Source of the DNA: Oceanospirillales bacterium
GTDB taxonomy: Bacteria; Pseudomonadota; Gammaproteobacteria; Pseudomonadales; Balneatricaceae
Assembly (NCBI GenBank): GCA_018223185.1
Contig: JAAEYW010000014.1
Location: 35,556 to 99,555 of the forward strand
DNA length: 64,000 nucleotides
Reading direction: 5' to 3'
Program-made: the position numbers and the translations under genes
Notes under the pieces: model-generated
Databases searched by the model: none
What the model was told of the DNA's origin: nothing
What the model saw: the letters and a program-made list of their open reading frames with translations, nothing else
In this document: positions 25,791 through 35,901 of the stretch, piece after piece
How the letters are laid out: every line of letters begins with the position of its first letter
Numbering within the stretch: position 1 is the first letter of the stretch

Positions 25791-26492
25791 ATGTCGGGTT
25801 TTAATAAAGTTGTAAACAGCTATGAAGAAGCGATGGCAGGCCTGGAAGATGGTATGACCGTTATCGCCGGAGGCTTCGGCCTCTGTGGTATCCCCGAGAA
25901 TCTGATAGCACAGATCAGAAAGATGGGCACCAAAGAGCTGACCTTTGTATCGAATAACTGCGGTGTTGATGATTTCGGTCTTGGCATTCTGCTGGTGGAT
26001 CGCCAGATCAAAAAAATGATCTCCTCCTATGTCGGCGAAAATGCCCTGTTCGAAAAACAGTTGCTGGCCGGCGAACTTGAAGTTGAACTGACCCCTCAGG
26101 GAACGCTGGCCGAGAAGATGCGCGCGGGCGGTGCCGGGATTCCTGCGTTTTACACGGCGACCGGTTACGGTACGCCAGTGGGTGATGGCAAAGAGGTGCG
26201 TGAATTCAATGGCCGTAAATACATTATGGAAGAATCGATCACCGGAGATTTCGCCATTGTAAAAGGCTGGAAAGCCGACACCTACGGCAATGTAATCTAC
26301 CGTAATACCGCACAGAACTTTAACCCGATGGCAGCAACTGCGGGAAAAATCACCGTGGTTGAGGTAGAAGAGATTGTTGAACCGGGCGAACTGAACCCCA
26401 GCGAGATCCACACCCCCGGGATCTACGTTAATCGTGTAATTAAGGGCAGTTTCGAAAAACGTATTGAGCAGCGCACCGTGCGCCAGGGCTGA
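25791..26492 (+). CDS. scoA: 3-oxoacid CoA-transferase subunit A
   Basis: 233 aa, family I CoA-transferase alpha subunit. Signatures include [13 protein letters not shown] (residues 23-35) and [15 protein letters not shown]. Together with subunit B it moves CoA between succinyl-CoA and acetoacetate (ScoAB) or another oxoacid (AtoDA type); the sequence does not decide which. The start follows GCGGAGTTGCACAC. Subunit B follows after 74 bp. Confidence 0.92.
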   Translation: MSGFNKVVNSYEEAMAGLEDGMTVIAGGFGLCGIPENLIAQIRKMGTKELTFVSNNCGVDDFGLGILLVDRQIKKMISSYVGENALFEKQLLAGELEVELTPQGTLAEKMRAGGAGIPAFYTATGYGTPVGDGKEVREFNGRKYIMEESITGDFAIVKGWKADTYGNVIYRNTAQNFNPMAATAGKITVVEVEEIVEPGELNPSEIHTPGIYVNRVIKGSFEKRIEQRTVRQG

Positions 26493-26566
26493 TACAACAC
26501 ACCGGTAATTTATTGAATTTCTGATAGCCATAGCGCTTCAGGCTGTCAGAAAGAAGAGGAAAGACA

Positions 26567-27226
26567 ATGGCACTCTCACGTGAACAGATAGCACAGCGTA
26601 TTGCACGCGAACTGGAAGATGGTTTTTACGTTAATCTGGGAATCGGCATCCCGACACTGGTCGCAAACTATATTCCCGATGGCATCGAAGTGATGCTGCA
26701 GTCAGAAAACGGCTTACTGGGTATGGGGCCCTTCCCGACCGAAGATGAAATTGATGCCGATATGATCAACGCGGGCAAACAGACGGTCACCGCTGCCACC
26801 GGCGCATCGATATTCTCGTCCGCTGAATCCTTCGCCATGATTCGCGGTGGTCATGTTGACCTGACCGTACTGGGCGCCTTTGAGGTGGATGTCAACGGTA
26901 ATATCGCCTCCTGGATGATCCCCGGCAAGCTGATCAAAGGTATGGGCGGCGCCATGGACCTGGTCGCTGGTGCTGACAATATTATTGTCACCATGACCCA
27001 TGCATCCAAACACGGCGAATCAAAACTGCTGACCAACTGCACTCTGCCTCTGACCGGCGCAGGCTGCATCAAAAAAGTCCTCACTGACCTGGCTTTCATC
27101 GAAATTAAAGATGGCGCCTTTCACCTGAAGGAGCGTGCTCCGGGCGTTTCTGTAGAAGAGATCATCGAAAAGACCGAAGGCAAGCTGGTTGTACCGGATC
27201 ATGTGCCGGAAATGACATTCGCCTAA
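26567..27226 (+). CDS. scoB: 3-oxoacid CoA-transferase subunit B
   Basis: 219 aa, beta subunit. The catalytic glutamate is E47 in QSENGLLGMGP, which forms the acyl-glutamyl anhydride in this family; NLGIGIPTLVANYIP is the other family mark. The start follows AGAGGAAAGACA. A bidirectional terminator closes the operon. Confidence 0.93.
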   Translation: MALSREQIAQRIARELEDGFYVNLGIGIPTLVANYIPDGIEVMLQSENGLLGMGPFPTEDEIDADMINAGKQTVTAATGASIFSSAESFAMIRGGHVDLTVLGAFEVDVNGNIASWMIPGKLIKGMGGAMDLVAGADNIIVTMTHASKHGESKLLTNCTLPLTGAGCIKKVLTDLAFIEIKDGAFHLKERAPGVSVEEIIEKTEGKLVVPDHVPEMTFA

Positions 27227-27300
27227 GAATCTGGCTGTTACGAAAAAACCTGTCCGGCAGAGTCTGTTGAGCTGATGAGCCGATAGCCACCGGGCGACAT

Positions 27301-27335
27301 AAAAAAGGCTGATGTTTTCTACATCAGCCTTTTTT
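27301..27335. terminator. bidirectional terminator between scoB and dsbD
   Basis: AAAAAAGGCTGATGT, five-base loop, ACATCAGCCTTTTTT: a perfect stem flanked by A- and T-runs, so it can serve the convergent genes on both strands. Confidence 0.92.
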
Positions 27336-27412
27336 GTCATGCGAGGGTGGTTTTATGATCACTGACCAATAAAGAAGCCACAGCTAACCGCCACGAAACG
27401 AGGTTCTGTCGG

Positions 27413-29323
27413 CTAAATAAGCCCGGCAATATGCCTGACAAAAACCTCCGGCTCAATAACCCCGATCAGCGTCATATTGGGAAGATACTGCCCGGACCGG
27501 TCATAGAAAATGAGGGCTGGCGGGCCGATGACACGGTAGAGATTGCTCAGTTCCTTTGCGGCATCATCATTGGCGGTGACATCCACTTTGATACGTTTGA
27601 AGCCACTGAGTCCCTGCTGCACCGAGCGATCAGCAAAGGTGACGTAGTCCAGTTCAACACAGGAGATACACCAGTCTGCATAGAAATCCAGCATGACCGG
27701 TTGCTGTCTGGCTTTTGCTTCGCTGAGCAACCGATCCAGTTGCGGTTTATTGGTGACGGTGACAAAGGTCATCTCCGATGCGGCTGAAACCTGTCCCCCT
27801 GTAACAGCAAACCCTTTTAACGGTTGCAGCAGACTTTTACCGCCGGTCAGCGCTCCGATAAAGAGAATGCCGCCATACAGCAGCAGTACAACACCGATCC
27901 CTTTCCAGAAATAGCTCCAGCCAGCGGCATTATCCTTCAGCCGGTCCAGTGCTTTCATATGCACCGCGGCTACCAGCAGAATCACCGCATACAGCAACAA
28001 GGCGATATTGTCGGCAATCACCCGGTCCAGCATCCATACCGCCATTAACAGCATCATAACGCCGAAACCGGCTTTGACACTTTCCATCCAGATACCGGCT
28101 TTCGGCAGCAATTTGCCCGCAGAGGCACCCACGATCAGCAGGGGAACGCCCATACCTAAACTCAGGCTGAACAGTGCAGCGCCTCCCAATATCGGATCGC
28201 CACTCTGACCAATATAGATCAGTGCACCCGCCAGCGGTGCCGCCATACAGGGGCCGACAATCAGCGCCGATAACAATCCCATCACCACCACACCCATGAC
28301 GGTGCCGCCTTTCTGACTATTACTCATGCTGTTCAGTCGGCTCTGCCAGCGGGAGGGCAACTGAAGCTCATAAAAGCCAAACATTGACAGTGACAGCAGC
28401 ACAAAGATCAGACTGAAAAAGCCGATGACCCAGACATTCTGGAACGCTACCTGAAGGTTTTCACCAAACATTCCCGCGATCACCCCGGCAACGGTGTAGG
28501 TCAGGGAAACGGATAACACATAGATTAGGGATAAAATAAACCCATGCCCGGCGGTGGTTTTGTGCCCATGACCGGCGATGATACTGGACAGAATCGGGAT
28601 CATCGGAAAAACACAGGGGGTCAGCGCCAGTGCCAGACCTGCGACAAAAAAGGCCCCGAGGGTCAGTAGCAGACTGCTACTGGAGATTAGTGCAGCAAAA
28701 CGGTCCTGTTCACTCTGTATAACAGTAGAAGACAGTGCCGTTGTTTGCGCTGGTGCAACGATGTCTGAACCTGACTGATCCGGGGCTGCCGGTGTCTTTC
28801 CGGCATCTGCTGCAACTTCATCAGTTTCACCCGGATTAACCGGCAGTTGTTTGAGATTAATAGTTTTGGTGACCGGCGGGTAACAGATCCCCCCTTCCCA
28901 ACAGCCCTGATAATTAACAGTAACAACACTATCGACGGCCTGCCCGGTGGTACTGGTCAGATCAAGATTAACGATTGCCTGGTTGTGATATACCCACACC
29001 TGACCAAACAGAGGGTCCTCTTTCTGTTCGGCTTCCGAGTAACGACGATCAAGCTCTTCCAGCTCGGGAGCATAACTCAGCTGAATCTTATCCCGGTAGA
29101 GGTAGTAACCCTCTTTAATCGTCCAGATCAGTTTTACCGCCCCGTCTGCATCCTGCTCATAATCGAATACAAACGCCTGCTCGACATGCACGGGGCCTTC
29201 ATCTGAGGCAAAAGGATTAACATTATCAAACAAGCCTGCACTGGCCGGAGCACTGAACTGTACAATCAGTAACATCAGGATAGCTTTGACTGACATGCTC
29301 AGTCGTTGAAACAGTAACGGCAC
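27413..29323 (-). CDS. dsbD: thiol:disulfide interchange protein DsbD
   Basis: 636-aa inner-membrane reductant carrier that passes electrons from cytoplasmic thioredoxin to periplasmic DsbC/DsbE-type proteins. A signal peptide (about 1-28) precedes the alpha domain with the cysteine pair in GCWEGGICYPP. The eight-helix beta domain has LTPCVFPM and GPCMAAPLAG as its redox cysteines. The C-terminal thioredoxin domain has DWCISCVELD. The GTG start at 29323 is preceded by AAGGGGTTACC; an internal ATG at codon 10 is possible. Confidence 0.95.
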   Translation of the reverse strand: MPLLFQRLSMSVKAILMLLIVQFSAPASAGLFDNVNPFASDEGPVHVEQAFVFDYEQDADGAVKLIWTIKEGYYLYRDKIQLSYAPELEELDRRYSEAEQKEDPLFGQVWVYHNQAIVNLDLTSTTGQAVDSVVTVNYQGCWEGGICYPPVTKTINLKQLPVNPGETDEVAADAGKTPAAPDQSGSDIVAPAQTTALSSTVIQSEQDRFAALISSSSLLLTLGAFFVAGLALALTPCVFPMIPILSSIIAGHGHKTTAGHGFILSLIYVLSVSLTYTVAGVIAGMFGENLQVAFQNVWVIGFFSLIFVLLSLSMFGFYELQLPSRWQSRLNSMSNSQKGGTVMGVVVMGLLSALIVGPCMAAPLAGALIYIGQSGDPILGGAALFSLSLGMGVPLLIVGASAGKLLPKAGIWMESVKAGFGVMMLLMAVWMLDRVIADNIALLLYAVILLVAAVHMKALDRLKDNAAGWSYFWKGIGVVLLLYGGILFIGALTGGKSLLQPLKGFAVTGGQVSAASEMTFVTVTNKPQLDRLLSEAKARQQPVMLDFYADWCISCVELDYVTFADRSVQQGLSGFKRIKVDVTANDDAAKELSNLYRVIGPPALIFYDRSGQYLPNMTLIGVIEPEVFVRHIAGLI

Positions 29324-29598
29324 GGTAACCCCTTAACATCTAAGTCAGATCGAACAAAATTACGACAGCAAGCGGTCCGGGGAGTTCGATCACACCTGCA
29401 GATAAACAGGCAGAAAACTTAGCAAACTATGAAAATAACCTCTGGCTTTACAAAAAAGCCCGTCAATTAACCTAATTGTATCACCGGATAGCGCGTATCA
29501 GCACTTAAACCTTAACCATTAATATGTTACAAAGTACCTCCTTTACGAACGCGCTAACGGGTGCACAGGGTAAAGGCTGTGCACTTTAGGAAATTGAG

Positions 29599-30666
29599 AT
29601 GTCTGATAACCGAGTCGAAAACCTCAATATTGAGAGCAATACAGTTCTGGTCACGCCTGACCAGCTGAAAACTAAACAACCCTTATCTGAAGCTGCAGCC
29701 GCCACGGTGATGGAAGGCCGGCAGGTCATAAAGAACATTCTTAAGGGTGAAGATAAGCGACTGTTTATCGTAGTGGGGCCCTGCTCTATTCACGATACTA
29801 AAGCGGCGATCGAGTATGGTCATAAGCTGAAACAGCTGGCTGAACAGGTTAAAGACACTCTCTATCTGGTTATGCGCGTATATTTTGAGAAGCCCCGTAC
29901 TACCATTGGCTGGAAAGGGCTTATCAACGATCCTCATATGGATGACTCTTTTGAAATTGAAGAGGGCCTGCATATCGGCCGTGAGCTGCTGATTCAGCTG
30001 TCTGAGGCGGGTTTACCCCTGGCGACGGAAGCTCTGGACCCTATTTCACCACAGTACCTTCAGGATCTTATCTCCTGGTCTGCCATCGGAGCCCGTACCA
30101 CTGAATCCCAGACTCACCGCGAGATGTCCAGCGGTCTGTCCGGCGCAGTGGGCTTCAAGAATGGCACCGACGGTGGCCTGACAGTAGCCATTAATGCTCT
30201 TGAATCCGTGTCTCATCCACACAGTTTTCTCGGCATCAATGAAGAGGGACAGGTGTCTATCGTTCGCACCAAAGGCAATAAGTATGGTCATGTGGTGTTG
30301 CGCGGCGGCAACGGTAAGCCCAACTATGATTCAGTCAATGTAGCTCTGTGTGAGCAGGCGCTGGATAAAGCGAGTCTGAAGAAAAACATCATGATTGACT
30401 GCAGCCATGCCAACTCCAATAAAGACCCGGCATTGCAGCCGCTGGTGATGGAAAACGTCACCAATCAGATTCTCGAAGGCAACAAATCTATTGTCGGCCT
30501 GATGGTTGAGTCCAACCTGGGCTGGGGTAATCAGAAAATGACTGATGATCCGGCTGACCTGCAGTATGGTGTATCAATTACCGATGCCTGTATCGACTGG
30601 GATACCACCGAGAAAGCACTGCTGGATATGCACAACAAACTGAAACAGGTGCTGCCGCAACGGTAA
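29599..30666 (+). CDS. 3-deoxy-7-phosphoheptulonate (DAHP) synthase, class I
   Basis: 355-aa AroF/G/H-type enzyme of the shikimate pathway, condensing PEP and erythrose-4-phosphate. FIVVGPCSIHD, VMRVYFEKPRTTIGWKG and IDCSHANSNKDP (metal-binding Cys/His) are all present. The length matches E. coli AroG. Which amino acid gives feedback inhibition cannot be told from motifs alone. The ATG follows TTAGGAAATTGAG. The 275 bp upstream hold no ORF. A UUCG-loop terminator follows. Confidence 0.95.
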   Translation: MSDNRVENLNIESNTVLVTPDQLKTKQPLSEAAAATVMEGRQVIKNILKGEDKRLFIVVGPCSIHDTKAAIEYGHKLKQLAEQVKDTLYLVMRVYFEKPRTTIGWKGLINDPHMDDSFEIEEGLHIGRELLIQLSEAGLPLATEALDPISPQYLQDLISWSAIGARTTESQTHREMSSGLSGAVGFKNGTDGGLTVAINALESVSHPHSFLGINEEGQVSIVRTKGNKYGHVVLRGGNGKPNYDSVNVALCEQALDKASLKKNIMIDCSHANSNKDPALQPLVMENVTNQILEGNKSIVGLMVESNLGWGNQKMTDDPADLQYGVSITDACIDWDTTEKALLDMHNKLKQVLPQR

Positions 30667-30679
30667 TCATCCTGCCTCG

Positions 30680-30709
30680 AAAAAAGGGATCTTCGGATCC
30701 CTTTTTTTA
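30680..30709 (+). terminator. Rho-independent terminator after the DAHP synthase gene
   Basis: AAAAAAGGGATC-TTCG-GATCCCTTTTTTT: a stem with a stabilising UUCG tetraloop and T-run, 14 bp after the stop. Confidence 0.95.
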
Positions 30710-30948
30710 TTTTTACCGGCCGCAAAACAGGAAAAACATGCTGCATTGCGGTAATAAAACTACAGTTATACTATCTTTTAGTCGATATTCCCCCTCAGCA
30801 GGTGCCTGACTACTTCAGTATTAGTAATTTTTTAACGTATAATGCGCCCGCGGAATAATTAATTATAAGGCTTAAGCAAAGATGTTAAGGACAGCCACAA
30901 GCTGCCCTGTTAAGCCTCTGGCTATCAGCCAAATGACAAGGGGATAAA

Positions 30949-33177
30949 ATGACTACAACGAATCAAACTATTTACTGGACCCTTACCGACGAAGCACCAT
31001 CACTGGCCACCTGTTCTTTACTTCCGATAGTAAGAACGTTCACCAAGGCTGCGGGCATCGACGTTAAGATCAGTGATATCTCTCTGGCGTCCCGTGTGCT
31101 CTCGGCATTCCCCGAAAATCTGACTGAAGATCAGAAAGCTGAAGATGGCCTGACCTTTCTGGGCGAGCTGACTCAGGATCCACACGCTAATATCATCAAG
31201 CTTCCCAATATCTCAGCCTCTATTCCTCAGCTGAAAGCGTGTATTGCAGAACTGCAGGCTCAGGGTTGCGATATCCCTAACTACCCTGAAGCACCACAAA
31301 CAGATGAAGATAAAGCGATTCAGGCGCGTTACTCAAAAATTCTCGGTTCAGCGGTAAACCCTGTACTGCGTGAAGGTAACTCTGACCGTCGTGCACCGGG
31401 CGCAGTTAAAGCTTATGTACGTAAGTTCCCACACTCTATGGGTAAGTGGAGCAAAGCTTCACGCACCCACGCCGACTATATGCGCGATGGTGATTTCTTC
31501 TCCAGCGAACAGTCTATTACGATGGATCAGGCCGGCGATGTTCGCCTTGAGTTCGTTGATAAGGCGGGTAACGTTGAAGTTAAGAAAGAACTGAGCCTTG
31601 AGCAGGGCGAGATTCTGGACAGCATGCGCATGAGCTGTAAAGCGCTGCGTGAGTTCTTAGAAGAAAGCATGCAGGACGCCAAAGAGAGCGGCGTAATGTG
31701 GTCTCTGCACGTTAAAGCGACCATGATGAAGGTGTCTCACCCTATCGTATTTGGTCACGCAGTAACCGTGTTCTACAAAGAAGTATTCGACAAGTACGGC
31801 GATCTGTTTGAAGAGCTGGGTGTCAATCCGAATAATGGTATCGGCAGCGTCTACGATAAGATCTCGTCCCTGCCCCGTTCCAAGCGCGAAGAGATTGAAG
31901 AAGCGATCCATGAGTGCTTAGAGCACCGTCCGGAAATGGCGATGGTTGACTCTGTAAAAGGGATCACCAACCTGCACGTACCTTCTGACGTTATCGTTGA
32001 TGCATCCATGCCTGCGATGATCCGTAACGGCGGTAAGATGTGGGGACCTGACGGCAAGCCTAAAGATACTAAAGCGGTTATGCCTGAAAGCACCTATGCC
32101 CGTATCTATCAGGAGATGATTAACTTCTGTAAAACCAACGGTGCATTCGATCCTACCACCATGGGTACCGTGCCAAACGTTGGTCTGATGGCCAAGAAAG
32201 CTGAAGAATATGGCTCGCACGACAAAACCTTCGAAATGATGGCCGATGGTATCATGCGCGTTGTGACGGCTGACGGCACTGTGCTGATGCAGCACGATGT
32301 TGAGAAAGGCGATATCTGGCGTGCATGTCAAACCAAGGATGAGCCGGTACGTGACTGGGTTAAACTGGCTGTGACCCGTGCCCGTCAGTCTGGCATGCCT
32401 GCTGTTTTCTGGCTGGATCACAAACGTGCTCACGACCGTGAACTGATCAAAAAAGTTAATACTTATCTGCAGGATCACGACACTGAAGGTCTGGATATCT
32501 CCATCAGGACCTACAACCAGGCGATCCGTTTCAGCATGGACCGCATGATTCGCGGTAACGACACTATCTCTGTCACCGGTAACGTTCTGCGTGACTACCT
32601 GACCGACCTGTTCCCAATCATGGAACTGGGAACTTCAGCTAAGATGCTGTCTGTTGTACCGATGCTGAAAGGCGGCGGTATGTACGAAACCGGTGCTGGC
32701 GGTTCTGCGCCTAAGCACGTACAGCAGGTTGAAGAAGAGAACCACCTGCGCTGGGACTCACTGGGTGAATTCCTGGCACTGGCGGTTTCTCTGGAAGAGA
32801 TGGGTATCAAGGAAAACAACAAGCGGGCAACTATCCTGGCGAAGACCCTGGATGCCGCTACCGGTAAACTGCTGGAGAACAACAAGTCTCCTTCTCGCAA
32901 AACCGGCGAACTTGATAACCGTGGCAGCCACTTCTACCTGGGTATGTACTGGGCACAGGAAGTTGCCGCACAGACAGAAGATGCTGAACTTGCAGCACAC
33001 TTTGCTCCGCTGGCAAAAATTCTGACCGAGAACGAAGCTCAGATTATTGCTGAACTGAGTGCTGTTCAGGGCAAACCTGCTGAACTGGGTGGCTACTACC
33101 ACGCTAATCGCGAGAACGTTAAGAAAGTTATGCGTCCAAGCGAAACGCTGAACACAGCTCTGGCGGCTCTTTCCTGA
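30949..33177 (+). CDS. icd: NADP-dependent isocitrate dehydrogenase, monomeric type
   Basis: 742-aa single-subunit IDH of the TCA cycle, the family found in Vibrio, Azotobacter and Corynebacterium and unrelated in length to the dimeric E. coli enzyme. Family marks include [19 protein letters not shown], the substrate-binding [14 protein letters not shown] and [11 protein letters not shown]. The ATG follows AAGGGGATAAA. Codons look highly biased, as expected for a strongly expressed gene. It has its own terminator. Confidence 0.97.
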   Translation: MTTTNQTIYWTLTDEAPSLATCSLLPIVRTFTKAAGIDVKISDISLASRVLSAFPENLTEDQKAEDGLTFLGELTQDPHANIIKLPNISASIPQLKACIAELQAQGCDIPNYPEAPQTDEDKAIQARYSKILGSAVNPVLREGNSDRRAPGAVKAYVRKFPHSMGKWSKASRTHADYMRDGDFFSSEQSITMDQAGDVRLEFVDKAGNVEVKKELSLEQGEILDSMRMSCKALREFLEESMQDAKESGVMWSLHVKATMMKVSHPIVFGHAVTVFYKEVFDKYGDLFEELGVNPNNGIGSVYDKISSLPRSKREEIEEAIHECLEHRPEMAMVDSVKGITNLHVPSDVIVDASMPAMIRNGGKMWGPDGKPKDTKAVMPESTYARIYQEMINFCKTNGAFDPTTMGTVPNVGLMAKKAEEYGSHDKTFEMMADGIMRVVTADGTVLMQHDVEKGDIWRACQTKDEPVRDWVKLAVTRARQSGMPAVFWLDHKRAHDRELIKKVNTYLQDHDTEGLDISIRTYNQAIRFSMDRMIRGNDTISVTGNVLRDYLTDLFPIMELGTSAKMLSVVPMLKGGGMYETGAGGSAPKHVQQVEEENHLRWDSLGEFLALAVSLEEMGIKENNKRATILAKTLDAATGKLLENNKSPSRKTGELDNRGSHFYLGMYWAQEVAAQTEDAELAAHFAPLAKILTENEAQIIAELSAVQGKPAELGGYYHANRENVKKVMRPSETLNTALAALS

Positions 33178-33205
33178 GCGCCAGAATCACAGCCTAAACA
33201 CCTGT

Positions 33206-33243
33206 AAAAAAAACCGGATCAGTTAAACTGATCCGGTTTTTTT
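33206..33243 (+). terminator. Rho-independent terminator of icd
   Basis: AAAAAAACCGGATCAGTT-AA-ACTGATCCGGTTTTTTT: a long stem with a T-run 29 bp after icd. It can also serve the convergent ndh gene. Confidence 0.95.
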
Positions 33244-33293
33244 ATACCTGCGGGCTGTCAGAGATAACGGTTAACAATGACAGAGCCAGGTTG

Positions 33294-34583
33294 TTAATGC
33301 AGCTTCATTTTCGGCTTTACGGTACCGCTTATCTTCTGAGCCCAGTACACTGCAGCCGCTCTGAGCCAGCCATGAATCGCCACCTGGTGCATTCGGTACA
33401 ATGAAATGTACACCAGCCGGGCAAGCTTTCCTTCGATAAACATCGAGCCACTGGTGAGATTACCCATCAGGCTGCCAACAGTGCTGTATCGACTCAGATT
33501 GACCAGTGATCCATGGTCTTTATAGATATACTCCAGCAACGGCTTACCCTGCTCCGTGAGAACAATATTTTTATAGACCAGACTGGCCATCTGATGCGCT
33601 GATTGAGCCCGGGGAGGAACCCAGCTACCATCAGGCTGTTCACAGGCACAGCAATCACCAATCACAAACACAGCATCATCTACGGTACTTTGCAGGGTCG
33701 GTTTAACCACAATCTGACCATTTCGATTGGTATCAAACAAACCAATCTGCCTGATAAAGTCCGGCGCTTTAACGCCAGCGGCCCAGACCTGAAGATCAGC
33801 ACCGATCAACGCATCATCATGGGTCACATAACCTTCATCTGTGGCACTGGTAACCCGCACATTTTCATGAATGGTAATACCCAGAGCTGTCAGCTCTCTT
33901 TTAGCCACTGTTGCGATCCGCACCGGCAGCGCTGGCAAAATGCGCGGCCCTGCCTCAATCAGGTCAATAGACAGTCGCTTACCCGACATTTCAGGCATAC
34001 CATAGATCTTAAACAGGTCGGCAACATGATAGAGCTCAGCGGCCAACTCAACACCGGTGGCGCCGCCACCAACAATCGCCAGACGCAACTTGGCATCTGA
34101 AGACTTCTGATTGATACGTAAAAACTGATTCAACAGCGCCCTGTGGAAACGCTCTGCCTGCTGATGAGAGTCAAGAAAGTAGCTGTGTTCTGCAACACCC
34201 GGAGTGCCAAAATCATTACTGACACTTCCAACGGCCATCACCAGAGTATCAAAAGGGATCTCCCGCTCCGGTAAAACTTCCTTCCCCTCGTCATCTTTCA
34301 ACGATTGTAGCCGGATAGTTTTAGCGACCCGGTCCAGTCCAATCATTGTGCCCAGCTGAAACTGGTAATAGTGAGCAGCCGAGTGAGCCCGATAGACCAC
34401 ACCATCGCTGTTCATATCCAGTGAACCGGTTGCGACTTCATGTAGCAATGGCTTCCATATATGGCTGCGATTACGATCAACCAGAATAATATTGGCGCGT
34501 TTCTTTTTGCCCAGCTTATGCCCGAGTCGTGTTGCCAACTCAAGACCGCCAGCCCCTCCCCCTACGATTACGATTGTTTTCAT
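33294..34583 (-). CDS. ndh: type II NADH:quinone oxidoreductase
   Basis: 429-aa non-pumping NADH dehydrogenase bound to the inner face of the membrane. FAD-binding GGGAGGLELA (residues 8-17) and NADH-binding VGGGATGVELAAEL (about 170-183) mark two Rossmann folds. AAGVKAPDF and the C-terminal amphipathic helices fit Ndh. The ATG follows GAGGATTTGTA. The long 600-bp interval upstream may hold complex regulation. Confidence 0.93.
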   Translation of the reverse strand: MKTIVIVGGGAGGLELATRLGHKLGKKKRANIILVDRNRSHIWKPLLHEVATGSLDMNSDGVVYRAHSAAHYYQFQLGTMIGLDRVAKTIRLQSLKDDEGKEVLPEREIPFDTLVMAVGSVSNDFGTPGVAEHSYFLDSHQQAERFHRALLNQFLRINQKSSDAKLRLAIVGGGATGVELAAELYHVADLFKIYGMPEMSGKRLSIDLIEAGPRILPALPVRIATVAKRELTALGITIHENVRVTSATDEGYVTHDDALIGADLQVWAAGVKAPDFIRQIGLFDTNRNGQIVVKPTLQSTVDDAVFVIGDCCACEQPDGSWVPPRAQSAHQMASLVYKNIVLTEQGKPLLEYIYKDHGSLVNLSRYSTVGSLMGNLTSGSMFIEGKLARLVYISLYRMHQVAIHGWLRAAAVYWAQKISGTVKPKMKLH

Positions 34584-35007
34584 TACAAATCCTCAAAAAA
34601 GTCAGGTTAGCACTCACGCATCAGCACTAACCTGACTCAACTGGGCAGAAAGACAGTAACGTTACAGTATTAATAAACCCCTTATTAACTACTCTATAAA
34701 TATATCAATAGCACAACACGGCAGATACTATCGGACAAACCCATTGGAAGGGTCAGTAACGAATCAGCACGTCGCTCAGCCAAAACTGACCCAGATCATA
34801 GATTATGTAGAAGACAGACCGCAGAGTAAAACATTTGCCACAATAGCGGGCTGCATTTCTTTAAGATCCGCTCAGACGGTTTACCCTGAGGACAAACATA
34901 AGCAGCCTGCCAGCTAATATTTAAACAATTGTTTACAATCCACACACCACATTGTTTTCAGCAACAGGATCTTTTGCGGGTGATACCCATTTTAAGAGGT
35001 GGCTTGC
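34584..35007. other. gene-free interval between ndh and the PilZ operon
   Basis: No supported ORF. Contains the divergent promoters of ndh (minus) and of the PilZ-ParA operon (plus). No repeats or terminator-like hairpins stand out. Confidence 0.3.
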
Positions 35008-35187
35008 TTGAGAAAGGCCGTAATTATTGGTTATATGGGTTTGATAAGCTGTTTTTTTAAATTATCTTTAGGTATAGACTTTTTGTGTCTTTTACAGCTT
35101 TATCGGCCTCCAAATCAGATTAGCACAGGGTCTGTCTGGTTACATCTATGCGAGGATGGACATGGTTATCAAAGAGGTTTTCGATGA
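35008..35187 (+). CDS. possible small hydrophobic ORF ahead of the PilZ gene
   Basis: 59 codons from a TTG eight bases after AAGAGG. Its centre is hydrophobic (IIGYMGLISCFFKLSLGI) and its TGA overlaps the PilZ ATG (ATGA, 35184-35187), which would allow coupled translation. The composition of the second half is not strongly protein-like. It may be only a leader; low confidence. Confidence 0.22.
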   Translation: MRKAVIIGYMGLISCFFKLSLGIDFLCLLQLYRPPNQISTGSVWLHLCEDGHGYQRGFR

Positions 35188-35591
35188 AACTCATAAATGA
35201 TGACACTCTTGAATTTGAAGAAATTTCGAGTGACTCAGAATCAATACTTGTCTCCCGTAAATCTTATCGCCTCCCGATTCAGGACAGGGAAGCCAATTTA
35301 CTGGAAGCCAATGGCAAGACATACCCTTTGCTGGATATCAGCACCGAAGGAGTATGCATCGGTATCGAAGCGGCCTCACCGTTAACATCTGAAGATATTC
35401 AGCCAAGCTGCAAGCTAACACTTGGCGAACAGTCTTTTGACGGTTTAGAAGGCGAAGTGGTTCATGCATCCCTTGATGGTGACGGTAACTGGATATGTGG
35501 TATTCAGTGGCTAAAAGTCGAGGAGAATACCCTGAAGTCCTTAGAGAAAAAGTTAGCCACCCTCCGGAAAGAGATTTTTGATAATGCCTGA
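35184..35591 (+). CDS. PilZ-domain protein
   Basis: 135 aa. The cyclic-di-GMP binding signature is readable as R25-K-S-Y-R29 (RxxxR) and D51-I-S-T-E-G56 (DxSxxG), so nucleotide binding is expected. The C-terminal 40 residues add a helical tail (KSLEKKLATLRKEI). The ATG follows AGAGGTTTTCG. The next gene overlaps its end by 8 bp, and the third gene encodes a ParA-like ATPase, so the unit probably links cyclic-di-GMP to the placement of some cell structure (inference). Confidence 0.82.
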   Translation: MKLINDDTLEFEEISSDSESILVSRKSYRLPIQDREANLLEANGKTYPLLDISTEGVCIGIEAASPLTSEDIQPSCKLTLGEQSFDGLEGEVVHASLDGDGNWICGIQWLKVEENTLKSLEKKLATLRKEIFDNA

Positions 35592-35901
35592 AAATGAAAA
35601 GTTAGACATTATGGGCCTGTTGCTGAGCGAAGAGGTCAGTGACGATATAGATGAACTTCAGCAACTCAATAACATCATTTTTTGTGATACTGATAGTACG
35701 CCTCTAAACGGCTCCCGGAAGGATCAGGGTGAGCTGATCTGGAAAACAGATAGTGATCAGTTTGAAATCCATGCCTGGAAACTGAAAGGTAAAATTAGTC
35801 TGAAATTTATCACGAAGTCCAATACAAACGTTTCAGTGGAAAGACTGGCTAAGGTTGCATTAAAAGCGATCCTGGAAGATCTTAAGAAGGCTAACCCATG
35901 A
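35584..35901 (+). CDS. small acidic hypothetical protein of the PilZ-ParA operon
   Basis: 105 aa, no recognised domain. The N-terminal half is acidic (LSEEVSDDIDELQQL); the C-terminal half is more basic with LAKVALKAILEDLKKA as a likely helix. The ATG at 35584 overlaps the PilZ stop and its own stop overlaps the ParA start by 4 bp (ATGA), so three products are probably made in concert. It could be an adaptor between the two neighbours. Confidence 0.7.
   Translation: MPENEKLDIMGLLLSEEVSDDIDELQQLNNIIFCDTDSTPLNGSRKDQGELIWKTDSDQFEIHAWKLKGKISLKFITKSNTNVSVERLAKVALKAILEDLKKANP

Noticed and set aside
25743..26531. 262-codon minus-strand ORF opposite scoA
   Set aside because: Composition is unlike a real protein and it lies fully over a CoA-transferase gene with its own motifs.
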